Shown piece after piece: positions 52,639 to 63,129 of a DNA stretch of 64,000 bases. Each line of letters opens with the position of its first letter. Position 1 is the first letter of the stretch. The stretch is from Triops longicaudatus (lineage: Eukaryota > Arthropoda > Branchiopoda > Notostraca > Triopsidae): contig JAGQDJ010000022.1 of assembly GCA_022885665.1 (NCBI GenBank), positions 372,001-436,000 of the forward strand. Direction: 5' to 3'. Both the position numbers and the translations under genes were made by a program. The notes below the pieces were generated by a model, which was not told where the DNA came from, did no database searches, and worked only from the letters and a program-made list of their open reading frames with translations.

Positions 52639-53929
52639 TCCTAGGCATAAAAACATAATAAAAAATAAATCCAAAATCAATTAAAAACGAGCACAAAAAT
52701 AGAAATCCGGATAAATATGGAACAGTGTAGTAGAATCCTTCTGAATTACACGTAAATTATTTCAAATGATGAAGCCAAATGAAGAATCATTTCAAATGAA
52801 GAATGTTCTGAACCATTTTCGAGATAATTTCTACTCGGCGTTTCTTTAAATTGCTTTTCGACTCATTATTTTTTCTACTAACGACAAGGATAGCTCTCTG
52901 TCGTAGAAAGTTTTCTTATTATTAATTTATTATTACGGCACTCGTAAAATGTCGCATTACATCAATTAATATAACTTTTTGCTGTAGTAGTCATTAGCAG
53001 GAAAGTTAAGGAGCGGTTCTGTAAGTTTCAGTTACTGTACGAAACAACAGGAGTACGGATCAACGTGTCAACAAAACTATAAAAGAGAACTTCTTCAGGA
53101 GTCGAATTGTTAGACAAATGAATTTTTCTAGTGGCTGTGAACCAAAACTTCCGCGTTGTTTACACGGACTAAAATTAAACTCAGGCTAAGGAGAGCCATG
53201 CCAGCATTTTACCCCACCAGTGAGAAACATGACAACTTCAGTTTGTTTGGCGAAGACTCTTAAAAGTCCACCCATACCCAAGCGGAAAGTTCGTGGAATT
53301 CAGACAGCGGCTACGTTTATGGCTGTCCGACCCCGTGTCGCTCTACCCACGGGGATGGAACTCCGATGCACATGCATCCTAAACATATCCTCCTTGCGTA
53401 TTTTTAGGTTCTTAATCAGTCTTGTGAGCAACTTTATTTTTTCTTCGCTTTTAGCCACTAACTACTACCCAACCCAAACGAACTGTACACGAAAAACTCA
53501 CTGGACTCGTGGACCCTAGGCGTATAAAAGCCACACCTGAACCGAAAAGATCGGGAGACAAAAGTCCAGGGGTCTGTATTAGAGAGCTAACATTACGAAT
53601 CTGAGCGTTAGACATTCTATGCGAGTATCTCTTACCTTTGAGCGGCTTGTACAGAAAAAAATTAATCTTCAAAAAACGGGAAAAATTTAGAAGAACACTA
53701 TGGTATTCGCTCCTGTTCTATAGTTGAGTTAAAAGTCGACTGCAGCCCTGCTTGTCTTAGAATGAGCTTTGGTGGAGAAGATTCTCGCATGGACGCGTTA
53801 CAGTTTTCTTGACGTTGCTAATTTTAGTTTTTGTGTACGGAGCTGCACTGCGTATGTGCGTCTGCCATGCAGCGGGAAAAACGCTGGCAATAAATCTTCC
53901 TTGGATGATCCTCCGTTCTGGGTGAAAAA
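52639..53929. promoter_or_regulatory. Divergent intergenic region between two SmydA genes
   Basis: About 1.3 kb separates the two opposite start codons and should hold both promoters and 5' untranslated exons. On the plus strand a TATAAAAG box lies at 53523-53530, which would place a start site near 53555 for the right-hand gene. Short upstream ATGs occur between there and 53930. No core promoter was recognised for the minus-strand gene. Confidence 0.45.
53523..53530 (+). promoter_or_regulatory. Candidate TATA box of the right-hand SmydA gene
   Basis: TATAAAAG in the plus orientation, about 400 bp before the start codon at 53930. It fits a start site near 53555 with a 5' leader of about 375 nt (or one containing an intron). 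It is a sequence match only. Confidence 0.4.
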
Positions 53930-55294
53930 ATGGCCTGCTACCAAGTGAAATATTCCGGTGTTTTAGGAAGGTAAACTCATGTCCATCCTTGTAAATTTGA
54001 CGTTTTATTGGCGATAGGACTGTAAACCCATTCTGTGCTTAGGTACTTGACTGCTACCAGGGATATCGAAGAGGGCGAAGTCGTGCTTGACGAATTTCCT
54101 TTGATCATTGGACCAAAACAAGCGACTTCACCTGTTTGTTTGGGATGTTATGCCCCAGTAGACGGATCCTACACGTGTTCGCAATGTGGTTGGCCTCTCT
54201 GCCACGCCAAGTGCCAAGATTCGGCGGACCATCAGTCCGAGTGTGCATATTTTCAACGAAAGGGATTAAAAATCAATATTACGGATTTTGGAACAGACTC
54301 TAAGTTATACGACGCCATTACCCCGTTAAGGTGCGCTTTACTGAAAGAATCCGAACCGGAATCATACGACATGCTGCGATCGATGATGTCCCATGCAGAA
54401 CATCGGCACCAGTCCGGAATATGGTCAATTGATCAAAGCTACGTGGTCAACGTCATCCGGCAAGACTGGCAAGGCGACGAGTTTGCCGAAGCAGATTTAC
54501 ATGAAATTTGCGGCATCTTAGAAGTCAACGCCTTTGAAGTAGTAACCTCTGATCCCAAACCGAACACTGGTACTTTGGCCGAAGACGATGAAGTCAGGAC
54601 CGCCCGAGCCCTTGGAGCGGAATCGTGCTTACTGTCACATAATTGCGTTCCTAACGTGGTTTATGATGCCACGAACCCGAGGAGATTGCGGTTTACAGCA
54701 GCAGTAACCATTCCAACGGGAGTGATCATTGCCACGAGTTACACGTACCCACTGGATAATACGCGCCGGAGGAGGCAGCATCTCAAGCAGACCAAATTCT
54801 TTAATTGCCTTTGCGACAGATGCGTCGACCCCACCGAACTCGGTACCCATTTAGGCTCTTTAACGTGTCCCGAATGCACAGGGATTATGACAGCTAAGGA
54901 CACGAACGATGCCAACACTCCCTGGCAGTGTCGAGCGTGCTCTTACGCTTATCCCTCCCATCAAGTCGAGGGTCTCGAGAAAATTCTACAAGCTGATGCG
55001 GATGCAATTGACTATGACGACGTGGCGGAGATGGAAGAATTTTTGGTGAAAACAACCAAGTATTTGCACCCAAATCATGCTATTCTAACTGGAGTCAAGT
55101 ATTATCTGTGCTTTTTCTACGGGAACTTTCCCGGTTATACCTACGACGAATTCAACGATACCACCCGGCAACGAAAAATCAACCTTTGCAACGAATTGCT
55201 TCGACTCGCCGGAGTACTGGAACCTGGAAAATCAAAACTGGTGTCAGTTCTTCAGAAAGAACTGGAAGCAGCTAAGTCTTCTCTTCAGAAATAG
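53930..55294 (+). CDS. SmydA: SmydA-type SET protein lacking the MYND finger
   Basis: Exons 53930-53970 and 54043-55294 (donor GTAAAC, acceptor GCTTAG, phase 2) give 430 residues starting MACYQVKYSGVLGRYLTATR. The start ATG (AAAAATGGCC context) follows an in-frame stop and falls exactly where the last cysteine of a MYND finger would be, so the finger is absent unless an unseen upstream exon supplies it. The SET features are intact: GRYLTATRDIEEGEVV, the CLGCY...CSQCGWPLC cluster, SHNCVPN (212-218), SYTYPL and FFNCLCDRCVDPTELGTH. The C-terminus stops after SKLVSVLQKELEAAK, about 60 residues short of the neighbour. The introns of the two genes do not coincide. It is a paralogue of the adjacent gene (shared GPKQxTxxVCLGCYxxVDGSYTC), probably an old tandem inverted duplicate. 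Confidence 0.92.
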
Positions 55295-55395
55295 AACCTT
55301 GCAGACAAGACTGCAAAGTGATAATAACTTCATTATACGACGTTTGTGGAAGAAAATGTAAAACCACTTGAAAATTACGCATTCATTTTATGTCA

Positions 55396-55401
55396 AATAA
55401 A
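55396..55401 (+). terminator. Polyadenylation signal of the MYND-less SmydA gene
   Basis: AATAAA 102 bp after the stop codon at 55294, in the right orientation. The gene is tail-to-tail with the aminopeptidase, whose stop codon on the other strand is at 55603, so the two 3' ends are within about 200 bp. Confidence 0.7.
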
Positions 55402-55602
55402 CATGCACGGTTTGAAACAAAAATAATTATATTGGTTTTTCAGTGAATAAAGGATTCAAATGAATCTATCCATCTAATATAAAACCAAAATCTAACAATC
55501 AATTTGAATATAAAATTGTATCTAGCACGATTAAAACATTTTTTAGCCTTGCTTTGGCATGTCTATCGAATGTTCTCAATATCTGCAATATTGGATTCGT
55601 CT

Positions 55603-58600
55603 TTAAAGATATCCGTGCTCTTTCAACCAGCTGCTAATAGCCTTCTCGTTTTTCTGCAACCACCGCATATTGCTACGAACAGTTTCCAACGCTTGCTGAC
55701 GAGCGCGCACACCGGCACCAGCTTCAGGATACTCCGCAAAGAAACTTTCGATCTAAAACGAAAGCAAGTGGTCAACCATCAATTCGCAATATGTCATCAA
55801 CTAAAATAACTTCTTCACTATACTGAAGAAAACTTACTTCTTTGAGTTTAGATTTCGTAGTGAACGCACTGGCTACGTAACCAACAATTCGTCCCAAACT
55901 GCGATCGTTTAATGTAAACCTATCAACTAAATATTCCCATTCCGACCTATTCAACAGAAAAAAGTCAGCCCCCTAATACAAAAACGTTGTAAGGCATTGT
56001 TACCGTATAAAATCCCAGACTATGGGTTGTCCAACTGGGTTATCTGCGATGTACTGGAGGACTATGAAGAAATCTTGGGAACGAATCAAGTCCGGATTCT
56101 TGGCCAGGTTGAGGTACTGATTTAGGAGCCATGGCTCTTTGGTGTACGCCAAAGCCTGCATTAACTTCACTTTTTCTTGGGCATTGGGCTCCGCCAAATA
56201 GCGAGACCACACCGCTTCCCATACACTAGGATCCGTTGACTTTCTCATACCATAGCGATAGACTAACGAGCGAATATTCGGGGGTAGGAAGTAATTTGGA
56301 TCTTTAATCCATTCAGTGAGTTTTTCTAATGCTCCTTGTAAGCATGGTTCATAGCCAACGTCGCAAGCCAAGTGTAGTACTGTCGAACGCAGCATCCTAG
56401 AATAAAAGATAAAAATTACCAATGTGTCTTATTTATTGTTAGTTATTCATTAGAAGAAACTTACTTGTCTAGAAAATCGCCCGTATCTTCCCACCCTAGC
56501 TTGGCGAACGGTTTTTTTACGATAGACAATACAAGTTTCTGTCAAAGAAACGGCAAACATAATAAAAGATAGCTAAATCACACCAAAACAATTTGTATAC
56601 TCGAAAGTTCGGAAAATCTGGGCTGGAATTGAGGAGGTGTAAAATAGCACGAAGTTGGCTACTAGCACTATTCCAAGGAACAGGGTGCGTTTCTTTGTCT
56701 AGATAGAGAGCCATGTTCAAAGCCAAGCTGAAAGGTGCTAAACCCGCATCAGCTAAGTTGAATATGTCATCCACGAGGCCTGAACGATCTGCAGCGGATA
56801 AAACCTGTCCAAGATAATTAAAATGGCTGCGATTTACAAAAGATATCGTATTATACGCTTTGACGCTCGTGCAAAACGTTCGAAAGAGTCTGCCAGTCCT
56901 CAGGTAAATAATTCACTCGATAAAAGCCATTTTGGCGGACGTTAAACTTGATCCATGTCGCATTTTCAGGCAACTCAATGTCAACTAGTAATACCAAGAA
57001 GAAATGACATATGGAACTATGAACGGACAAGAGCAAGAGAAACTATTCCATTCAGGACAATGCAACTGAACTTACTTGAAGTGTCCTCCATATGTAACCA
57101 AACAGTTCTGGGTTCGTCAGGAGTTTTGTCCGTTATGTACGTTATAGGTACTTCCCACTTATAACTGAAATAATGCATGAATGAACAATCATATAAGGAT
57201 TATAATATTAGCTTACGAAACGTAAAATAATGGTTGCACTTTTTACCCATAGGGCGATGCGGTATATTTGCTCGGATTCGCAGACGATGGATCTGCCAAG
57301 AAACGTGTTTGGTAGACAGTGTAAGTCTTGCCATTATTGGACTTCTGGAAGCTTAGCACGGGGTAACCCATCTGTCGAGTCCATGTATCCATAATGCGTG
57401 GAATATCCAATTTCGGTTCGACAGCCTGTGAGAAAAACGTAACACATGAAGTGGAAATGGCTGAAAATTATCTAAAAATTTACAATAAACCTTTGATTTA
57501 CCTGCAATTCTTCCCACAGGTCCCGCGTCTCAGCGTTCTCGAAGGCATATTTTTTAAGGAAGTTATGAACACCAGTCCGGAACTTTTCAGAACCCATAAA
57601 ACTTTCCAGCATACGCAGTACCGAAGCTCCCTGGAAGCATTTGTCGTTAGAAAATGCCTTACTTCGTACCCCCCCCCCCNNNNNAAAAAAAAAAAAAAAA
57701 AAAAACTAAGTGCTACTCACTTTTTTATACGAAATGCTATCAAAAATCTCTGTGATTTCGTCAGGGTGGTTGACAGGTAGCACAATCGGATGGGAACTCA
57801 GTTTGGCATCTAAATCAAGCACGGGTTGTACATCATCCATTAACATTTGCGTTTCCTACAAGAATATTTTTACAAATTTCCTTTGTTACACTTAAACATT
57901 CTTCAACCAAGCTAAACTTACAATGTCCCATTTTGGCTCACAGTACTCCACAGCTTTGTATTCGATGTAGCTTGCAAAACCTTCGTTCAGCCACAGATCA
58001 TCCCACCAACGCACCGTCACTAAAAAATAAATACGTAATAATTAAAAACTCACAAATTAAGATGCACCAGAATCTGGGACTAATAAATAAGAAATTGAAA
58101 AGGAAAAAATTAGCGCGACAAATTTATGCACAACTTACTGTAATTGCCAAACCACTGATGTACCAATTCATGGGCTACTACAGTTGCCACCCGTTTCTGA
58201 TTGTCAATCGAACTCTTCTTGGGATCGAACAACAATGCCGTTTCACGGAAAGTTACTAAGCCCCAATGTTCCATAGCTCCTGACACGAAATCAGGAATGG
58301 CGATCAAATCTGTTTGATAAAAACAGTGTTCTAACAATGATCATGGTGACATCTAAAAATAAACCTTGCTTAGGCAACGCGTATGGAATGCCAAAATACT
58401 CTTCGAGATAGTTCATAGTTTTAATGCCAATATCCAAAGGGTAATCCGTGCCGTCCATCTGGTTTGGAGTAGCAAAAACTCGCATGGGGGTTCCGCTCCG
58501 CGTTTTGCTTGCGACGGCTCCAAAATCGCAAACGATGAAACAAGCCAGGTACGTCACCATCGGCACGCTCTTCTCAAATGTTACAGTTGTTAAACCAGCT

Positions 58601-61600
58601 CGAGGCGAGTTCTCCACCTGGCCCTAGGGGAAAAAAAAAACAGACGGAAAACCTTCAGATAAATTCACGTCTGGAGAAGGAAATCCACGAGTTCACTAGT
58701 TCGAGACGACTGACTTTTCACCCATACGCGACCTAGTAGGTATACAGAGGCTATAAAGTTGCCCGCAAAATGTAAGACTCGCTTCAATCTGTTCGGCAAA
58801 ATTCACCATGAAAGGTTGGGCTTTGTTAATCTCCCTCTTATTGCAATCTTTGATAAACTCTACCCATTGCTTTTCTAGTGAGGTGGATCATCGTGTTCGC
58901 CCTGTCGTCTGTTGGTGTGATTCCATGGTTTAGTGGCAACAATGCTGTGGCATTAGCAGCCGCTGTTCGTCCCATGAAAATCAACCCTCCAACACCTGAG
59001 CAAGAACCTGCATTGCCAAGTCATCCAGCGCCACACGTAGTGACCATGATCGGTACCGGACCCCAAATCGTTGCAGGCGTTGTGCACTCCGACGACACGT
59101 TAGTTTAAATGCAAATCGTTGTGTTGCTTTTTCAGTTTTCCTATTGATCTCGGACGCTTGTTCATGTAGTTATTTACTTGTTTCGTTTCCAAAAGGCCCA
59201 CTCATCACCAGGATACCCGCTCTATCGTAGAAGAGGACTTCAACAGCGTTGATGCCCTATTCACTGAAGACCTGTAATCACGTATTATTCGTGAGACTAC
59301 TTGAGAAATATAAGAATTTTTAATCTGGTATTTTTACGATTACAGGTATGATGGCTACCCTGACAAATCATACGAATCTCTGTCCAGTTATCGCTTCAAA
59401 CGAGCTGCAGGTGACAGCACTACAACTACCACCCCTAGTCCGGGCGACTCCGCGAGAGCACTACCTAACCAGAAAATGCCCCGCCCTTTTAACCTGAATC
59501 CACCTCCTCCTCCTGATCCTCAAACTTTCCAGCCTAGTTTCTTTGGCCTGGTACCCAACACAGGAACATTCGGGAAACCTACTTTTGGACAGAATTTCAT
59601 GGGACCACCGCCAGTTGTGTCAACTGAATCTAAAACTTCTCCGGAACAAGCCATGCCCAAACCACCACCACCACCGCAGCAGCCTCCTCAGCAATTCCCC
59701 CAACAGCAACAGCCACCACAAAAAGAACCTCGTCAAGAACGGCAAACTAATCAACAGATGCAAACTCCTGAGCAACAAATGTCTCAGCAACAAATGTCTC
59801 AACAGCAGACTCCTAAACAGGATCAGCCCCGTCAAGAACGACAGACTCCTCAACAAAAAATGCCTCCACAGACGCCTCAACAGCAAACGCCTCAACAGCA
59901 AACGCCGCAACAGCAAACGCCTCAACAGCAAACGCCGCAACAGCAAACGCCACAACAGCAAACAGCTCAACAACAAACGTCGCAACAACAAACGCCTCAG
60001 CAAGATCAGACGGGTCAAGAACGGCAGCCTCCAGGTCTTACTACCACCAAAGACGACTTCCGTCGCAATGTGGGCACCGGTATGCCGATCCAACAGCCAC
60101 CGGCGGCGTCCTTCAGTCCCACTGGTGTCATGCCCCCTATGCAGATGCCGATGAATCAACAGCAAGTACCATTTGGTATGGACAACGCCATGCCCTTCTT
60201 CACGTCACCGTTCGGCATGAGTCCACTTTTCAACACTCCGCCCACTACACCTTTTAACTTGTTCACCTTCCTTCCTGGTCGCGGTGGTATCTTCCTCAGC
60301 AATCTACCTACCCCGCCCATGTCCTTCCCATCTCAGCCGCCTGGATCGCCTATGTTCCTTCCACTTCAGCCAGGTGGGTTGCCCGCGTCTGTTCCGCCCC
60401 AGACACCTGGGTCTTCAACATCGCTCCCAACCAAACCTACGGGATTGCCAACGGCTACCCCAGTTAAGCCTACAGGGTCGCAAACAGCCGGCGCTGAGAT
60501 AAGTCCACGCATAACGCGTGATGCTGCAGATAACAACAATACAACGACTACGAGCGCTCCGACTACTGAAAGTCCAATACACATGACTACCCCTTCTCCT
60601 TTCTCCTTCGATCAAATGGCTAGAGCCTCTTCTCCCAAAACCGGCGACATAACTGGTATACCGGTACCGCCACAGCAAGGGCCACCAATCAACCACGCCC
60701 CGCCATCTCCGTTTATGCCACCGCCGCAAACCATGCCGTTCCTCTTTAACCCGTTCTTCAATCCGTTCTTTATCCCCAATCTTGCTCCGTTCGTACTCCC
60801 GAATTCTGCTCAAATGTTCCCACAACAGCCCATGGATCACTTCGCTTCATCGTCGTTCGCCATGCCTCCATCTCAACAGGCCTTCCCTACGCAAATGCCC
60901 ATGCCCAACTTCATACCCAAACCGTTTCAAGCCCGCGCTGATCCTAACGCTCCTCCTCCTCCGCCTCCTCCCTTCGAAGCCACTACGCTTCTTCCACCTA
61001 CCACGCCGATGATGATGTCTCCGACCACCGAAAAGATGTAAGGTTTCTTAGAACTGTTAATACAATTTTTCGTTCTTTTTTTCCAAAAATGGACTCGCGT
61101 CACTTACCGACGCGGGCATGTTACTCAATGCTATGTAACCATCGCCAGATGGCCGGACCAGCGAAACCGTAAACGTGGATTTAAAACTGGGTTCATCGAA
61201 GCAAGGAAAGGCACGACGGGCATATGTAGGTTCGAATTTCGAAGTCGCAATCGCTCTGAGGAAGAAATGTTCACACTGTCAGTTCTGTAACAACTCGTTC
61301 TCGCTTATCTGTTTAGTTCCGAAATGCAAGAAAAGAAAAACAGATATAAAAGGCCAAGTCAGCCAGCTGTTGAGGTTAAAAGCTTTTTTTTATGGACTAA
61401 TAAAGATATGTACATGACGTAGGCAAGTAGTGAGAGACGGGAAGGGAAAGGGAGGATGAATTCCTATACCTTGACTGGTTGGTTTGGTCGTTGTAATAGA
61501 CACTCTTGTAAAATCCCACAATGCTGAGTGTTAGGCTGCCCACGAATGTCAGACTCAGGGTGTAAATGCCAGGTTCAAGTGGCTGTGCCAGTTTCGTCAC

Positions 61601-62125
61601 CCAGAATTCATTAGGGGCGTATTCGAAAGCAGATGCCACTGTTACGCTGGCCTGACCTTCCTCAACCTTGCCGTAATGAACTTCGGTGGCTGTAATGGAC
61701 AGGTTTTTAATGTGGACAAGCAGAAAATCTCGCGGCTTGGTCACATTCAGCTCGATGTCAACTTGACCGGAAAAAGTCCCCGTTTGCAAATCAGGATGCA
61801 AATGGACGTTGTAATGTAGTGGGAGAACATCACGTGGCAGCCTGTATTCACTTTCCCATGGCTCTTTGGAGCTTCCCATGTTTGTTTTTGTCTGGTTTTT
61901 GCTTGACACCTCCGCGGCTTTATGGCTAGGCGCTTTGGGTTTTGGTGAAGGTGAAAACGATAAATGCTTGTTGCGTTGACCGACAAAATCTGGCAGTAAG
62001 TCGACGTTATCGCAAATGGGTTTCGTAAAACTCAAAGCGACAGCTAAAGCCACACAGGCGATTGCCAATGCACCGCAAAGGGTTAACAGCGCCGCAGTCG
62101 TGCGGCGAAATTTTAAGTCCCCCAT
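55603..62125 (-). CDS. M1 zinc aminopeptidase, glutamyl aminopeptidase/aminopeptidase N type, type II membrane protein
   Basis: Removes N-terminal amino acids from peptides at the cell surface. Fifteen exons: 61470-62125, 61108-61255, 58365-58623, 58139-58309, 57922-58019, 57721-57855, 57502-57630, 57247-57425, 57076-57164, 56857-56984, 56601-56804, 56465-56538, 56004-56396, 55838-55946 and 55603-55752. The total is 2922 bp, 973 residues, with all phases matching. A short cytoplasmic tail (MGDLKFRR) and membrane anchor (about 9-33) are followed by a stalk. The zinc site is HELVH (401-405) with E424 in WLNEGFAS at the canonical 18-residue spacing, and catalytic Y487 is in [45 protein letters not shown] and the C-terminal AGAG/LETVRSN segments match vertebrate ENPEP best. 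The exopeptidase motif is GAMEH (365-369), not GAMEN. Intron 2 (58624-61107) holds another gene on the plus strand. Confidence 0.97.
57680..57684. other. Five-base assembly gap in an intron
   Basis: NNNNN sits between a C run and an A run of about 21 bases in aminopeptidase intron 6. It looks like a placeholder where reads failed to cross homopolymers. It does not touch the exons at 57502-57630 or 57721-57855. Confidence 0.95.
58752..58758 (+). promoter_or_regulatory. TATA box of the nested secreted-protein gene
   Basis: TATAAAG lies 50-56 bp before the start codon at 58808. A pyrimidine-rich TTCAATC at about 58783 is at the right distance for an initiator, giving a leader of only about 25 nt. 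The whole core promoter is inside aminopeptidase intron 2. Confidence 0.65.
58808..61041 (+). CDS. Secreted proline/glutamine-rich low-complexity protein, nested in the aminopeptidase intron
   Basis: Exons 58808-58877, 58957-59098, 59196-59273 and 59346-61041 (1986 bp, 661 residues; donors GTGAGG, GTTAGT, GTAATC; acceptors ATTAG, AAAAG, TACAG; phases agree). The first exon encodes a clean signal peptide, [20 protein letters not shown] then CFS. A short acidic pro-region ends in RFKR (113-116), a furin-type site. The mature part is rich in P, Q, T and M, with a tandem QQQTP block (59869-60002), PPPPPP runs and FNPFFNPFF. There is no globular domain and almost no cysteine. I do not recognise the family; an extracellular matrix, cuticle, gut-lining or adhesive protein is possible. 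An alternative start at 58878 ([11 protein letters not shown]) would read through intron 1, but the TATA position favours 58808. The stop is 66 bp from aminopeptidase exon 2, so the 3' untranslated region may run antisense to it. Confidence 0.85.
59869..60002 (+). repeat. Coding 15-bp tandem repeat (QQQTP)n
   Basis: About nine units of CAACAGCAAACGCCT with small changes, mostly at third positions, encode QQQTP with QQQTA and QQQTS variants at the right end. It is inside the last exon of the nested gene, keeps frame because the unit is 15 bp, and is a likely length-variable site. Confidence 0.9.
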
Positions 62126-63129
62126 TGGCGGGTGATTTGAAATTCACGAAGATTTTTCGGTGTCGTGCAAAAGTAAGAGGCTTTTCTCAGTCGTATAGTC
62201 GGCTAATCGAGATCTTTACCTAGAAATTCGTTTAGGTTACAGTAAAATCAAAAGATAAGTATCAGAAGCGAACTTAGCTCACAATATGACAAGAAACGCC
62301 TTATTGAAATAACTAGTCAACCAATTAAATTTAAATGATCGAACTCTGAGCTTACTTTGTATTATATCACTATTATTACAGTTCAAGGTGATAATTTCTG
62401 ATTATTCCCTTTTCAGTTTCTTCCGCTTGGCGTGTTTAATAGTGGAATTTTTGCGGTTAAGAAGGAAATCAAACGTCAGTTTCAGCACGAAAAGTCGCAG
62501 CGAGAATGAAGAAGCTGGGAGATCTTCACAGCTCAGATTCCAGCATTGCACTAGAGGATAAGAAGGAATCTCGCAGTTCCATTACTAAAGCTTCTCGGTA
62601 TTCATTTACTTTCTGTCGACACCCAAGGTTTCTGGGTTGCGCTTACGAGGACCAATATCAGAGTACACAGATGCTGAGTGAAAGATACCTCGAACGAGTT
62701 CGACAGCTTGTGCGCATACCCAAAACCGGCCACCGTCTTTACCAGAAGTCGAAAACCGGCTTTTCCGGAAAGTGTGATTTTGGATCAAGGTTTACTTTAC
62801 ACTACAGCCTAACTTAGTGAAAGGAGAAAACTAACTTTCATAATTCTAGTTTAATGATGCACCAAACTTCCTTCGATACGTCCCAGTAGTTGCATACGTG
62901 CTTACCATAAATTAAATAACGGAACTGGGAAGTTGTTATGGGCGACCGAAGTGTTTGGATGACTTATGCCAAAAGCTAAGTATGAATACGGAATATAAAT
63001 CATCCCCAGTCGCAATAACAGCCAGCCTTCACTATTTCCAGCTCTATTGCGACTTGGTGAAACAAACGTTATTATTAGATGAACAGCTTACATAAGGCCG
63101 GACAGAAATCTGTAAACAGAGAGGTCGTT
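62126..63129. promoter_or_regulatory. Region between the aminopeptidase start and the LRR gene end
   Basis: About 1 kb that should contain the aminopeptidase promoter and leader and the 3' untranslated region of the upstream LRR gene, both on the minus strand. A plus-strand frame at 62506-62817 opens with a serine-rich MKKLGDLHSSDSSIALEDKK after a TCAGTTT initiator-like word at about 62475 and could in principle be a first exon with a GTATTC donor near 62599, but nothing downstream supports it. No canonical polyadenylation hexamer was seen. Confidence 0.35.

Noticed and set aside
58878..59108. Start of the nested gene at 58878 ([11 protein letters not shown]...)
   Set aside because: It also gives a hydrophobic start, but the TATA box, leader length and better signal peptide at 58808 with an in-phase 79-bp intron are more coherent. 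Not fully excluded.
59543..60165. Plus-frame and minus-frame shadow reading frames of about 200 and 181 codons over the Q-rich exon
   Set aside because: They are alternate frames of the QQQTP repeat (N/S/K/R-rich and L/R-rich), while the chosen frame has a signal peptide, spliced exons and matching phases.
62506..62817. Plus-strand frame MKKLGDLHSS...
   Set aside because: Its beginning looks coding-like, but no downstream exon could be joined and it lies between two minus-strand genes; kept only as a remark in the intergenic entry.
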